Assembly (NCBI GenBank): GCA_917880885.1
Contig: OU862928.1
Span: 39,544,962 to 39,608,961 of the forward strand
DNA: 64,000 nucleotides
DNA from: Limnephilus marmoratus
Taxonomy: Eukaryota; Arthropoda; Insecta; Trichoptera; Limnephilidae
Direction of reading: 5' to 3'
The notes below the pieces were generated by a model, which had not been told where the DNA came from, made no database searches, and saw only the letters and a list, made by a program, of their open reading frames with translations. Both the position numbers and the translations under genes were made by a program. Positions 31,341 through 42,666 of the stretch are shown piece by piece; the first letter of the stretch is position 1, and each line of letters starts with the position of its first letter.

Positions 31341-31914
31341 TTATAAATGGGATTTGAACCTCGACCTCCAAGAATCAAGGATCGTCACCGGAGGCCGTTT
31401 TCTTGTAAGTATGGATCGCACATCTTGAGAATATTATTGATAATTCTCGTGAAAGGACGAAGGGGATAAGTCAAGATATCGAATTTTGTATTTAAGTATG
31501 AAAAGTCAATTCTTAGTTAAATATCTTGCACGAATAAATAACACAAGTATAAATATGGATTAACGCAAAGGGTCTTGTGAATGTTGTCATGGTGTTGTAT
31601 TTGAAAAACACACTAAGGACAAAAGAGGTTTGTGTACTCACGACGTTAAGTTTATTTTGACACAACCCTTCTCCCTTTTGCACACAGAGTTAGTTAGTTA
31701 GTTAAAATGAATATAAAAAAGCAGTTGGCATTCTGAGATCCTTGGAGAACCCCGAAACATTGCTAAAAATGAGCAAAACTTTGAAAATCCATTGAATTGT
31801 ATTTGGGTTTGGTTGTTGTTCGAGCATTGATGTTTTTTTGTCAACCCGATCGTTTTGAACAGGTGTGTTGATTGGAAGATGCCTGTAGCAGGTGAAATCG
31901 ATGAACAGTTTCTA
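31341..31914. other. Interval with a B-box-like remnant
   Basis: The first 60 bp, reversed, contain GAGGTTCAAATCCCA, a B-box-like motif of a tRNA-derived repeat with no clear A box. The rest holds GTTA repeats near 31690 and nothing recognised. Confidence 0.3.
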
Positions 31915-32062
31915 GAAATAGAATTTAACAGATACTAGAACCAAAGGAAAAAATCTGTTACAACAACTTTTGGCCAAATAACTTATAACTTATACTTTGC
32001 AAAAAAGCTATACAATGCACTTCCACTGACCATTAGACAGAACACAACTTATCTATATATAG
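31915..32062 (+). pseudogene. LINE C-terminal fragment
   Basis: A frame with a stop gives NQRKKSVTTTFGQITYNLYF and AKKLYNALPLTIRQNT. The TTFG...FA.KLYN.LP pattern is the LINE C-terminal tail, as in LINE-C at 20667. It stops at the family M insertion. Confidence 0.6.
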
Positions 32063-32702
32063 TAGCGTGTGTTGCTCTCCATAGAGAGAAAACAAATGGC
32101 CTTATATTTAAACGCCCGGGGTCTCAAAAGTTTCGTATGATCTGTAGCTATTCGAAAACTTAAAAAAAATGAAATTATTGTTCACTATTAGCCCGCTAAA
32201 ATAGCCGGAAGTTTCGAAAAAACAGATTTCGTAATTTGGAAAAAAAAATAAAACAAAGGGGTTCATATTTTATATTTTGTACCAAACTTATTTTTCATTA
32301 CATAACTGCAGTACAAAGAACCAAAAAAAAAATTTTTTTTAAACACATGTCATGTGTTAAAAAAATAATAGGGGAAAATAACACTTTTTCTGGATAAAAT
32401 CAGAATTCTTGTCGACTTACTTGTATTCATAAAGTTGAACTTTTTTTTTAATTTTTGTCAGTTATATGCATTTTTTAATAATAAACAAACGTTAAAAGGT
32501 TAGATTACTGAAAAAAAAAATTATTAAAAAATTTAAAAAAAAAATGGTTTTAGGTTTGTTTTCTGATTTTCAATGCATTTTAGCGGGCTAATAACCATTT
32601 AAAAAAAAAATTTAAATGCAGTTCTCATTTTCTTTGCAAGACGCAACTTTTGAGACCCTGGGCGTTTCTAAATTTAAAAGTTGAAATAATTGACACACGC
32701 TA
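32063..32702. mobile_element. TIR element family M
   Basis: The ends TAGCGTGTGT and ACACACGCTA are inverted. Matching inner blocks (CGCCCGGGGTCTCAAAAG and CCTGGG in mirror, TAGCCCGCTAAAAT) extend homology well inside each end. It is A+T-rich, 640 bp, and carries no transposase. Confidence 0.65.
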
Positions 32703-32739
32703 ATATAATATATAGGTATAAAAATCAAAATATGCTTTT

Positions 32740-33295
32740 ATATTAGTATGTATATGAGATTTCTATGCGTTGCTAAACCATTCATCCGACTGCGATGAAA
32801 CTTTGGGAATTTGATATGCGCATGCCCATATGTATATATGTATATAGAAACCATCTATATATATATCTAATAGGGAGTTCTGGCATCATGAAATTATGCA
32901 TTGCTAACCATTCATCCGATTGCGATGAAACTTTGGGGATTTGATGTGTGCATACCCGCGATGGTTTCTATATATACTGGTGAGCTCTGGCATTATGAAA
33001 TTTGTATTAGAAAATTGCAATAGGTGGCACGTGAGCTGTTTGAAAACTGAATTTACAGGGACTGATTGAATGGAATGCGGAAGGGGGGAGGGGAACTCGG
33101 GAGGAGGGTTCGCGGTACGAGTGAAGCGGGCGAGGAGAGTGGGGAGAGGGAAGGCGGAGTGGAAACGCGAGAGGGGAAGGGGACGCGGGAGAGGAAGGGG
33201 AGGCGGAAGGGGAACGGGAAGATTGGGAAAGGACACGCAGGGAGAAGCAATTTCTTTATTAAGTAGCATGGCAACCCACGCTGGGAACTCGCTAC
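32740..33295 (+). mobile_element. Helitron family D copy with duplicated 5' block
   Basis: ATCCGACTGCGATGAAACTTT at 32785 recurs as ATCCGATTGCGATGAAACTT at 32911, each followed by GGGATTTGAT-like sequence. A purine tract (33070-33230) and GGGAGAAGCAATTTCTTTAT follow. The 3' end is degenerate. Confidence 0.6.
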
Positions 33296-33299
33296 TAAA

Positions 33300-34168
33300 C
33301 TAATAAAAGTAATACTATTATAGTAATTATATACACAATTACATACATAACATAATCATGTAACTGTTTTTTCCTCATTACTTATTTTATTTTCAGAAGG
33401 TTTCTTCGACTGGTCTAGCCGTTATTTTTATTTCTCTTTTTCTTTTACTAACACTATTTTCTCTTTTTGATGTTACCTATTTCAGAAGAATTATCTCACG
33501 GGCTGCTACTTCTATTTATATTTTGTATAATGTTAATGTAAATACTTACATACTGCTTACTAACCCCGTATGCATGGACGTTGGAGGGTCTAGAGTCGTT
33601 CAAATAAATGTAGCTTCGTTTAAAAAAAAAGTAGAGTCTTGACATGTGCGGTGAAGGAGGAAACCATCTGTTTCCTTATAATGCTGTTGGGAAAGTGGTG
33701 GGGTCCCCTAAACTAATAAAAATTGACCAGTTTGGATTACAATCACTGTAATAAGTGTCGGCAATGACGTACACTGACTGTATGTTTAAACAATACAAAG
33801 AAGATGACAGAGAAAGACTTGTAAGTCAACTAACATAAGATACGAGCCATTGTTTTTGGCAATCAAATTATTCATTCCATAAACGTAAAGTGGTGCCGCC
33901 TGGTGACATTCTCTAAAGTACTTTGAAAATAAATACGAGTAAATAATGACGAATCTTCCAAATAGAATGTTTCAAGGGACACTACTTGCTTACACAAAAA
34001 AAATCATCATTATTTCTTTAAACAAGAAATACAAGCTGCGTTTTGTCATTACAAACGTATTAAGCTATTTGCTCTCTGGATTTTGACGCAAGTGCAAATA
34101 TTTTTTAAAAATATAACGTTATAACACTGGCATGTCCCTAAGTTTAGTATGTGTTTTTTTGTATAAGT
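33300..34168. other. A+T-rich interval
   Basis: No element or gene is recognised. Confidence 0.3.
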
Positions 34169-34436
34169 TTTTTTTTACATTAACTCCACATAGGAGGCCC
34201 GAAGGAAAATAATTTCCCTCAGGGCCTATGTCATCTTTGTAGATGCTGTGTGGAGGGTCTTTTTGAGGAAAGGAACGAGTGAAAATGGGTCTTGAAGAGA
34301 CCCATGTTGTAGCAGGGAGGACACAGAGGTCGGCAAATCATTCCACAACCGAGCCGTTGAACTCAAGAACGAGTCATAGAAACAACCCGTTCTCATGTGA
34401 GTAATGTCAACCGTGTACAAATGTTGGGTGCGTAGT
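34169..34436 (-). pseudogene. LINE-A 3' end
   Basis: The minus frame reads MYTVDITHMRTGCFYDSF then TARLWNDLPTSVSS, followed by a MGLFKT-like stretch (frame-shifted) and the shared tail with CTGTGTGGAG and poly(A). It is the best place to see the LINE coding region joined to the tail that family A also carries. Confidence 0.78.
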
Positions 34437-34543
34437 TACTTCTTATGGGAGTTAGGACCCCTAAAAATCTATAAAACCATACATTTTAAATAATGAACAA
34501 CGAAAAACATGACTCTTCTATTGCAGTAAGAGAAAATCTTATA

Positions 34544-35112
34544 AAAGGGAATAACCAGACAAAACCGGATATATGTCATTTGAAAATTTTAGCCGTATTG
34601 CCTCTTTTCCACAAAAAAAGTATAAATTGATTTCGAAAGGTTGTTCTTTTATCTAGTAAAGCTTTGTTTTAAATTATGAGAAAATTTGTTTATTTTTAGC
34701 ATAATAAGGTTATATCGTAGGTCGTTGGCAGATTTGTTAAAAATTTCAAACAAAATATTGAACTATACAACACACATTTCAAATTATATAACCACGCAGT
34801 AAAATAAATCATTAAATTATATGGGAAAGCTATGTTTCAGAATTGTAAATTTAGTTTAAATAAAATCATCAAAACAAAGATCGGCGCACGTGTTTTGTGA
34901 CGAAAATACTTCAGTTTGTCTATTTATTTACGGTCTTACAAACTAATATCTATAAGATTGTTTTTCCTTCTTATTTTGCTTAGACATTATAGAAAAATTA
35001 AAAATAATTACAAAACGTACATAATTTTAATAGTTTTATCATCACGTCTTTCAGAATTTTTTAATGTAGGTATAAATTAAAGCAAATTTAGAATGAAACA
35101 AAGTCAGTCTGA
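34544..35112 (+). repeat. Family H element, 3' truncated
   Basis: GGGAATAACCAGACAAAACC starts it. GTAGGTCGTTGGCAGATTTG and TCATCACGTCTTTCAGAATT follow. It lacks the last ~130 bp. Confidence 0.75.
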
Positions 35113-35285
35113 GGTATAGTTACCTCTTTCGCTCAGTATTCGAAAGATGGGGGGAGGAATACAGCGACAGTGACGGCAAACAGTTTTGTAAAATACTTAT
35201 TATTCAAAATTCAAAAACTCAGCACGCTTTACCTCTAAATTTTTGAGAAGAAATTGTAGAAAGGTAGATTGGAATAAATAGTAAC

Positions 35286-35436
35286 TGCCAGGAATGGGCA
35301 GACGTATCCGCCGCCAAGAACTAGACAATCCTCACCCCATGAACCCGGGTACCCCAGCTAAGTCACCAAACGCAGCGAATCACTCTGGGTGACGTATGGC
35401 AGAGGTATTGATTATCCAATAAATAGTAGGTACCCA
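35286..35436 (-). repeat. Family A head fragment
   Basis: CCAAGAACTAGACAATCCTC, ACCCCATGAACCCGGGTACC and TTATCCAATAAATAG are kept. Confidence 0.72.
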
Positions 35437-35483
35437 AAAAAAGTATGTCCAAAATGAAAGGCTGTTCAAAAAGAGAGTTCGAT

Positions 35484-35881
35484 ATGATTTTAGATTTTCA
35501 TGACCAAACGTAATTTTGTTATTTATTTTTGGGGTGTTATGACTGTTATGTCATGTTGCGCTACCTCCTTCTCCTTCTTTAGCCAACGTTTCGGACAGCG
35601 GACAGCGTTACAGTGTGATCTGCCCCGATGATGGACATCATCTCTCCACTTCACTCCTCCTTGGTTCCCCAAAGGCCCCGCGCTGGAAGAGTGCCTTCCC
35701 TTGATTCCCTGAAGGCCCCACAAGAGAAGAGTTCATGGAGGTGGCCTCAGCTCTCCTTTCCACGGCTTATCCTCTTGGTTTCTCCTACAGGCCCCAGGAA
35801 GAAGTCCACAGAGCTGTTAGAAACATTGGCTAAAGAAAAAGGTAGTGCAAAGCAGCCAACACCCCAAAAATAAATAACGGG
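35484..35881. repeat. Family P inverted pair with foreign spacer
   Basis: An antisense copy (35484-35640: GTCATGTTGCGCTACCTCC, AACGTTTCGGACAGCGGACA) and a sense half (35806-35881: AAACATTGGCTAAAGAAAAA) flank about 165 bp in which CTTGGTTCCCCAAAGGCCCC, CTTGATTCCCTGAAGGCCCC and CTTGGTTTCTCCTACAGGCC form ~60 bp degenerate repeats. The 81-residue frame across it has no recognised domain. Confidence 0.6.
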
Positions 35882-35914
35882 AAAACTGAGTTACTTCACT
35901 GCCAATCTGTTGAG

Positions 35915-36165
35915 CATCAATATAAGTAACAATTATTATAAGTAATCCTAAAGCCTGAAACACTCATCTACATTGAAAAAATCTCCCGAGAAAAGATTCA
36001 TGCCGCCGACGGGACTCGAACCCGCGTCTTTCTGATTTCCGGTCAACTGCTCTTATCCACTGAGCTACGTTACTTTATCTCCTGCCCGCCAAATAATTCA
36101 ATATATACTAGTGTTTCATTCAACAATTACTTCTTATTACATTTTTCCACCTGCAAACAACCAAC
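35915..36165 (-). repeat. SINE J
   Basis: The minus strand has a 5' leader with TTGTTTGCAGGTGGAAAAAT, then a tRNA-like part (36001-36072) with GTAGCTCAGTGGATAAGAGC (A box) and GCGGGTTCGAGTCCCGTC (B box), then GTAGATGAGTGTTTCAGGC. A leader of about 100 bp before the tRNA part is unusual for a SINE. Confidence 0.7.
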
Positions 36166-37048
36166 TTTATTTTATATGAGAAAGGCATTGTTAGTGCTAA
36201 ATCTCCCACTAGGTGGCGTCGAGACAAATTATGTCTACATTTTTGTTTTCATATTGCAGTAAATTCCTGCAATTTCATCATTCTAACTAACTTTTCTATT
36301 CCCGGATAATAAATTACAACAATCAATATTGAAAATAGCTTGTAACGTATTCCCATCATCTCTTATAGGAAGCTATCACCGTAAAATATTAACACAAAGC
36401 AGTGAGCATCCAGTCATTAGGCTACATCTTTGTAAATTGGCGTACTGAATCAAATGTTTACAAAATGTAAACATTAAATGAAACGGGAATGGCTTCCACT
36501 GGGCAATTATTCAATTTCCTTGTATTTTTATGCGACGGCCAAGGCTCACGCCACCGTGAGATAATATTTGCATTAAAAGACAATTAAATTCAATGTTTGA
36601 ATCGAATCGAGTTATTATATTACCTATTGGATTGTAAAGTCAATGGGATTGTGTGGGAGTGTGGTCGGTTTGATGCGTGCCTCGTGTCGATATTTCAATT
36701 GATATAAAATAATTATTATTTGATTGTATAAAAGATCAACGATGGTATTGGGTATTAAATAAACAACATTATGCACGATATGTGAAATGAAAAATGTCTG
36801 CCGCCTGGAAACAGACATTAAAGAAAGAAGAAACATAGAAAGAAAGACAATAGTCAAACGACAGAATGGAAGAACAATGCTGTCATGGTAAATAAAAATG
36901 CAGTACCTTCCTTGCGACTCTCAAAACAGAAACTGTGTTTTTACTTGTGTGCAGATATGCAAATCCTTTGTGAAAACGGTGCATTACATGTTGGTAAAGC
37001 AACGGAAAGGTGAATATTATTAGTAAAGCAACAGATTTTTTTTAAACT
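36166..37048. other. Low-copy-looking interval
   Basis: No coding domain or repeat family is recognised. A 77-residue minus frame at 36624-36857 has no known match. Confidence 0.3.
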
Positions 37049-37520
37049 TTAGCATCTTTGGGGATGCGGTGTGGAGGGTAGGGAAAAGGGTAAGATGGGT
37101 CTGGGAGTCAATGTGTCCAGGAGTGACAGACATATGAATCATCTCTCTCACTGCGGTGTATGGCAATAGGTCGAAAGTTAGTTATTCACAGACTGGTAAG
37201 ATGAATCTGGGAGTCAATGTGTTCAGGAGTGAAAGACATATGAATCATCTCTCTCACTGCGGTGTATGGCAATAGGTCGAAAGTTTCCGGTTGAAGAGGT
37301 CAAAGAATCTACCGCAACCGGCGTATCCTTAATTCGCTCTGCCACGCAATTGGTGGATGGACACACCTGCCATCAGGACCTTGACATGCCTTACCCCATG
37401 AACCCGGGCACCCCTGCTAAATCACCAAAGTAGCGAAGAATCACTTGGGGTGACCTATAGCAGAGGTCTTGGACTGAATGGTTCCCGGGCGGCGGTACCC
37501 ATACCCGCCTCCCAAATTGA
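37049..37520 (-). repeat. Family A copy with internal 108 bp tandem duplication
   Basis: TCTGGGAGTCAATGTGT, ATATGAATCATCTCTCTCAC and GGCAATAGGTCGAAAGTT occur twice, 108 bp apart (about 37098-37180 and 37206-37288). The head ends CATACCCGCCTCCCAAATTG. Confidence 0.8.
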
Positions 37521-37592
37521 ATTATTATAGAATAGGATTTCTTACTATTTTAATCTTTAATGAATATTATTGTTCTTTCTAGAGATAACTCG

Positions 37593-37738
37593 ATACTTAC
37601 GTTCTTTCGATATTATTATTTGTGATTTTCACGGTGAAAAGTATTATTGTAATTTATTTTTGGGGTTTTAAGTCTTGCCTTCCGAAACGTTGGCTACGGG
37701 AGGAAATAGCGCAACACGGCAAAAAATAAATCACGATA
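37593..37738. repeat. Family P chimera
   Basis: It starts antisense (GTGATTTTCACGGTGAAAAG, TTTTTGGGGTTTTAAGTCTT) and jumps to sense (CCGAAACGTTGGCTACGGGA, GCGCAACACGGC). The hammerhead-like half is lost. Confidence 0.6.
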
Positions 37739-38625
37739 AAAATGTGTTCAGTTGATTGAAACAATTTTACTGTCCGAAAGATGTCGATTGAGTTCAATCT
37801 TTAACTGCTAAATAAATCGTCGATCATTACACAAGCAACATTTTCTGCTTACAATAATTGCAGTAGAACTTTTTTCAACTGTTATCGAGTTATTCGTAAC
37901 CCGGCAATGTTTACCTTTCTCTTTAAAACGTGAAATAACGTTTTAAGAAAATAAAAATAATAAAATAGGGTTCAGATACGAGCCTTGCGGAACGCCGTCC
38001 TAAACTATGTTTGGATTCAATACAGCGTTTCCGCTATTATTACATCTTGCAAAAAACCTTTAAATTTATCAATTAATCTGAGATATAATTACATGTTTTA
38101 CACACATAGTTTTTACCTCCATCTCCAAACCATTTTTAATTGCGAAGACTTTAGTGTTTTTTTATCTCGAGTTAATCATTATTTCGACTATCGATTCGCC
38201 GTAGCACTTATCCTCTAATGGCGTTGGTTTCCATATTCATGATTGATAGTTGTGTTTATCGATGTAAAATAAAATAAAAAATATGTATGGAGATGACACA
38301 AACGGTCGGACGGGCGAATCAAATTGCATTAATACGAGGCACACATTAAAGCGAGGCTTTACGTCCAATTAAATTGTACCACGTATCGATTTATTGGTGA
38401 ATTCAGGAGACTGGGGCAAAATGATTTAGATAAATCCATAATCATAAACTTTTTTATGGCCACTTACAAATTAATCAATAAAAAAGAAATGGAAGGCTCA
38501 ATAATTTTGAAGAACAGTTGTCATGATGTAGTGGAGATTGTGGACAGTGAATGGGTTTTCTTGATTAATACGATTCCTTGAAATGACATCCTCCCGTGAC
38601 CTAGTACTCATTGCTATGTATGCTA
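37739..38625. other. A+T-rich interval
   Basis: No feature is recognised. The piece near 37885-37925 (GTTATTCGTAACCCGGCAAT) recurs in diverged form at 62798. Confidence 0.3.
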
Positions 38626-38989
38626 GCAATTATTAAAAGTAATAATTATTAGCCTGAAACACTCATCTACATTGAAAAAATCTCCCGAAAAAAGATACAA
38701 GCCGCCGATGGGACTCGAACCCGCGTCCTTCTGATATCCGGTCAAAAGTTGGTTGTTTGCAGGTGGAAAAATGTAATAAGCAGTAATTGTTGAATGAAAC
38801 ACTGGTTATTGAATTATTTGGCGGGTAGGAGATAAGCCGGCGTACGAGTAGCTCAGTGGTTACGAGCAGTTGACCGGATATCAGAAGGACGCGGGTTCGA
38901 GTCCCGTCGGCGGCATGTATCTTTTCTCGTGAGATTTTTGCAATGTAGATGAGTGTTTCAGACTGATAATTATTGCTTATTATAATTGA
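38626..38989. repeat. Fold-back SINE J
   Basis: The right arm (38870-38989) is the sense tRNA anticodon/T-arm part and tail. The left arm (38626-38745) is its inverted, diverged copy. The 124 bp between is the J leader and A-box half (GAGTAGCTCAGTGGTTACGA) in sense orientation, so 38746-38989 is a full SINE with its 3' half also added inverted in front. Confidence 0.75.
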
Positions 38990-39429
38990 AAAATGCAGTC
39001 AAAACTTCACAACTTTTAACCCAAATGCATGCTGCAATACTTGAAAAAGTCAACGTAGTTATATTGCAGCACCCTTTTAAAATGCATTCATTGCAACGAA
39101 CGGTTTCATTTTTGTATTTTTTTAAAGATATCAAAGACTTTAATAATTGAATTACAACCATTTGACATTGACACCAATAGTAAAAGTTGTTCATTTTTTT
39201 CGTCCACACAATAAGGAATTACGTGGTCCAATAATCGTGTTGATTTTTTACAATACTATTTGATTATGCACAAAATTACTTATAAAATTCTATTTTTGTA
39301 ACAGTGTTTAAGCAGGTGTTAGAATTTTTTAATCATAAATCTAGAATATCTGTTTTGTAGGCAACGTAAAATAATTACCTAATTTTATTTTTGTGGCCTG
39401 CAGTAAAATAACTAGGATTTTTTTTTAAA
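38990..39429. other. A+T-rich interval
   Basis: No gene or known repeat. Confidence 0.3.
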
Positions 39430-39433
39430 TTAA

Positions 39434-39860
39434 GGGCTTGCAACCTGAATTTCTGCCGATTTCTAACATATTTCCCTTAAACACGGTAAGTTTTAAAGCT
39501 CTTAATACAATATATGTTATTCTTGAAGATAATATCTAGACATTCCCTGCGCCGAAACGCAAATTATATAAAATTCCCTCGATAGAAAAAAATCGCAAAG
39601 TATGCTCCAAAAATTATTATAAACACGTTTGTTTCAGTTATTTTACAAGTTATATGTATGAAAAAATTCACAGTGTTTCTTTAAATGCTGTTTAAGACAA
39701 TGCCCTCGAGATTTTTCATCTATTTTTAACGAGTCATGTTTTATTAAACATTTTCGCAATTTTCGCATCGATTTTGTAGCTGTAAATGTTAGCGCTCTCC
39801 TCTAACATTCGTAATTTTGTATCTCTCAATCTTCTTCTTTTCGAGCCCGGTTGCAGAGCC
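39434..39860. repeat. MITE family I, copy 1
   Basis: TTAA borders both sides (39430, 39861). The ends GGGCTTGCAACCTG and, reversed, GGCTCTGCAACCGG form short inverted repeats. The 427 bp interior is noncoding, with GCGCCGAAACGCAAATTATA and AACGAGTCATGTTTTATTAA. The TTAA target suggests piggyBac or Kolobok ancestry. Confidence 0.7.
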
Positions 39861-39864
39861 TTAA

Positions 39865-40247
39865 CTCCACAAAGGACCACAAGAAAAATAATTCCCATCA
39901 GGACCTACTATGTCATCTTAGGATGAGGATGCTGGTGGAGGGTATTTTAAGGAAAGGAAGGGGGTGAAGTTCTGGGAAGGAAAAAGGTATGAGGGGTTGG
40001 TAGGCATCAGGTCAGTATGCTCAGGAGCGACATAAGAATCCATTCACCCCACTGCGGTGCTAGTTGGTGAGAGACCTGCTGGAGGGGTCAAAAAGCCTCC
40101 CTCAGCCAATCTCTCTCGATCCGGAGTAGGTGAAAGGTCGCCAAGACTATGAAAAACCTCACCCCAAGAACCCAGCACTCCTGTTAAGTCAATAAACGTA
40201 GCCAACTGCTTGGGGTGCCTAAGGCAGAGTTGTTGGTTATCCAATAG
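39865..40247 (-). repeat. Family A copy
   Basis: It starts right at the TTAA of MITE I with CTCCACAAAGGACCACAAG, includes GAAAAAGGTATGAGGGGTTG, and ends at GTTGGTTATCCAATAG. The tail is diverged and lacks poly(A). Confidence 0.75.
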
Positions 40248-40479
40248 TTAATTAAAGTTGGATATCAGCATCCTTTTCTTCGTCTTATTCTTCAGACATA
40301 GCGTCTTGCTTTATTTCCAGAACTCCACTTGTGGTACATGGTTTTAGAACACCGCAGGGATCGCTTATAATGACAAAATATCAAATATTTCGTCATTCCC
40401 ATATATTCGTAAAAAAGTAATACACACGTTATTACAAATCATATGCAAGGCTGATACAAGCGTAATGGATAAGCTTAAG

Positions 40480-40800
40480 ATAGGGACGCATTAATGGTTT
40501 GAGCACGTAGAGCGAATTGACGATGAAAGGGGAGTAAGGAGAATATATTGGGAGGAAGTGAATGGTAGAAGTCGAGGACACCCGAGGAAGATCACGGTCA
40601 AGTGAATAAAATACTCGAGGGCCATTTTACGAGAATATTAGAAGATACATATTAGAAGAGTGTGTATGAGACTACCAAAATAACAAAAGACGACTTACTT
40701 ATATAATATGAAGTCGATTTAGGGAAAATACTCTTGTATCCCCGTAGGGGTATGCAGAGAGGATATACCACCGAATAAAAAGATGACATAACTATGTGTG
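40480..40800 (+). pseudogene. RTE-like RT fragment
   Basis: Frames give WFEHVERIDDERGVRRIYWE and EVNGRSRGHPRKI, i.e. the GHV.R....R....G.R.RG.P.. pattern of RTE C-termini. It is followed by CCCCGTAGGGGTATGCAGAG, a LINE 3'-UTR-like block also near 15705. Confidence 0.6.
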
Positions 40801-40825
40801 CAGTCGGCTTAGGGAAATGAAATAT

Positions 40826-41207
40826 ACAGGGTGTAACAGAACGTACCCGAGGGATTTTAACCATCGATTCCTGACATTATATGGAGTAAAAAATGTAATT
40901 GAAATTTTGGTCTCCGGTGATATTTTTGATGTTTTTTTTTTATTTATTTTTTCTACAAAAAAACATAAAAAAATGGTAGGTGTTGGACAGTTGGATGTGG
41001 TTTGAGGGGTTGGTCGGTTACTCAGCTGAGTGACCAATGCCAACAAGCGAAAGAATTTTTTTTGTTTGAATTTTAAGAAAAAAATTTTTTTTTAAAAATG
41101 CCACAAAATAAGTCACCGGAGACCAAAATTTCATTTACATTTTTTACTCCAAATATTCTCAGGAATCGCTTGTTAAAATCCCTCGGGTACGTCCTGTTAC
41201 ACCCTGT
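40826..41207. mobile_element. MITE family K
   Basis: The ends ACAGGGTGTAACAGAACGTA and its near-complement continue through CCCGAGGGATTTTAAC. Second inverted blocks (ATTTTGGTCTCCGGTGA / TCACCGGAGACCAAAATTTC) lie inside. TATA/TATA borders it. Length is 382 bp with no coding. Confidence 0.78.
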
Positions 41208-41860
41208 ATAATATGTATGTTTTTTTTTTATATGTAATATAATTTCACTACAAAGAAAATAAGTTTATCAATGGAAAATGTTACAGATAATTTTAGCCTA
41301 AAAACTGTTTCCTATGCTTTCAATGATAAAATACATTTTATAATGGTTTACTTTTATATTTTTAATGAAGTAATTAATCAATTAATTAATCATTTTTGTT
41401 TGAATTCTACTCAACGGAAACGATAGAAAAAACTTCAATTTATCCAGAAAATATTTTCTTGTGTTTATAGTATTAACCAGTTTGCAGTAAAGATTAATCT
41501 AAGATAGCAAAAAAAATAGTTTTGTGAAACAGAGTTACCCAGCGGTAATGTATGATCCCGATCTCCCCTTTGAACGTAATGCTCTTCTTCGCCGAAATCC
41601 CACCTAGAGGCAGAGGCTACCGGTATGATCACGTAGGAGACTCGTGACGGGAAATGTTCCGCACTGTCCCGCTGCTAGATGTACCCACGAGCCATCATTA
41701 TTTCTCACTACACATATTAAACACTATTGTTTATTACCACAACTGTATGATGAATGTTTATTTACAAGTTTACTGGAACCAGATGTAAAGGTAAGCACTA
41801 CAAAGTAATGCGAAAATATGAATTGTGACATTTTCCTAAAAGAAACGTATATACGCACAC
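41208..41860. other. A+T-rich interval
   Basis: A GC-richer piece at 41530-41695 (GTTACCCAGCGGTAATG, GACTCGTGACGGGAAATG) may be a repeat, but no second copy is in the window. Confidence 0.3.
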
Positions 41861-41952
41861 TTCCTACCTACATACCTCGTTCCTTCTAAGAACTTCTTCT
41901 CCTTCCTCTACTGACTTTATTCAAAAAGACCCTCCACATGGCACCCACAAAA
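41861..41952 (+). repeat. Family A tail-side fragment
   Basis: CTACATACCTCGTTCCTTC and CAAAAAGACCCTCCACATGG are in sense. It stops before the terminal hairpin is complete. Confidence 0.6.
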
Positions 41953-41984
41953 ATTGCGTTCACAGCATACGCTTCTGTTATTTC

Positions 41985-42640
41985 GACTCGAAGTTCACTC
42001 TAGACTGCAAACTTTCTTTCCGTGATCACATTAATAATATCGTAAATAAATCACTTAAACTACTCGGCTTATTACCTCTGACTTCAAACAAATAAGTACA
42101 CTTAAAACTTTTTACTGTTCGCTGGTTCGCCCTCACCTTGAATATGCTACTCTCATTTGGTCTCCTTTCTACGCTATCCATATTTGTCACATCGAATTCG
42201 TACCTACAACATCGTTTCCTAAGAGGAATTGCTTGGAGGTTGGGTCTTGAAAGAAGCGAGTACTCATATGATGAAATTTAACACATTTTAAACATTTCTT
42301 CTTTAGAAAAACGTAGAAAGCACTCCGATCTAATTTGCATATTTTAAATAATCAACAGTATTACTGATACACCTGCTTTGTTACAACTCATCCAGTTCAA
42401 CATTCCTTCTCGTAGACTCCGAAATAATGAATTGCTGTTCCTCAATCAACATTCTACTAATTATGAATACCATTCTCCCTTATCCAGAATGTCGTGACTT
42501 GTCAACGCAAGTCAAAGCATTGATTTTTTTGGTGTAAAGCTAAATGACTCTCGGCAGTCGATACGCAATATTTAAATGCTTCTTCATGCTTTGACTTGTA
42601 GTGTCTTCTATAAGTACTTTTTACATTTTATATTGTCATT
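41985..42640 (+). pseudogene. Non-LTR RT C-terminal remnant
   Basis: Interrupted frames include FTLDCKLSFRDHINNIVNKS, LKLLGLLPLTSN, YLQHRFLRGIAWRLG and NIPSRRLRNNELLFLNQH. The order (L.F..HI..I, then Q..FLR, then the C-terminal P.R.LRN) is that of Jockey/CR1-like RTs. Several stops make it a pseudogene. Confidence 0.65.
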
Positions 42641-42666
42641 GCTATTAATTTAAATGGGCTCTCCTT

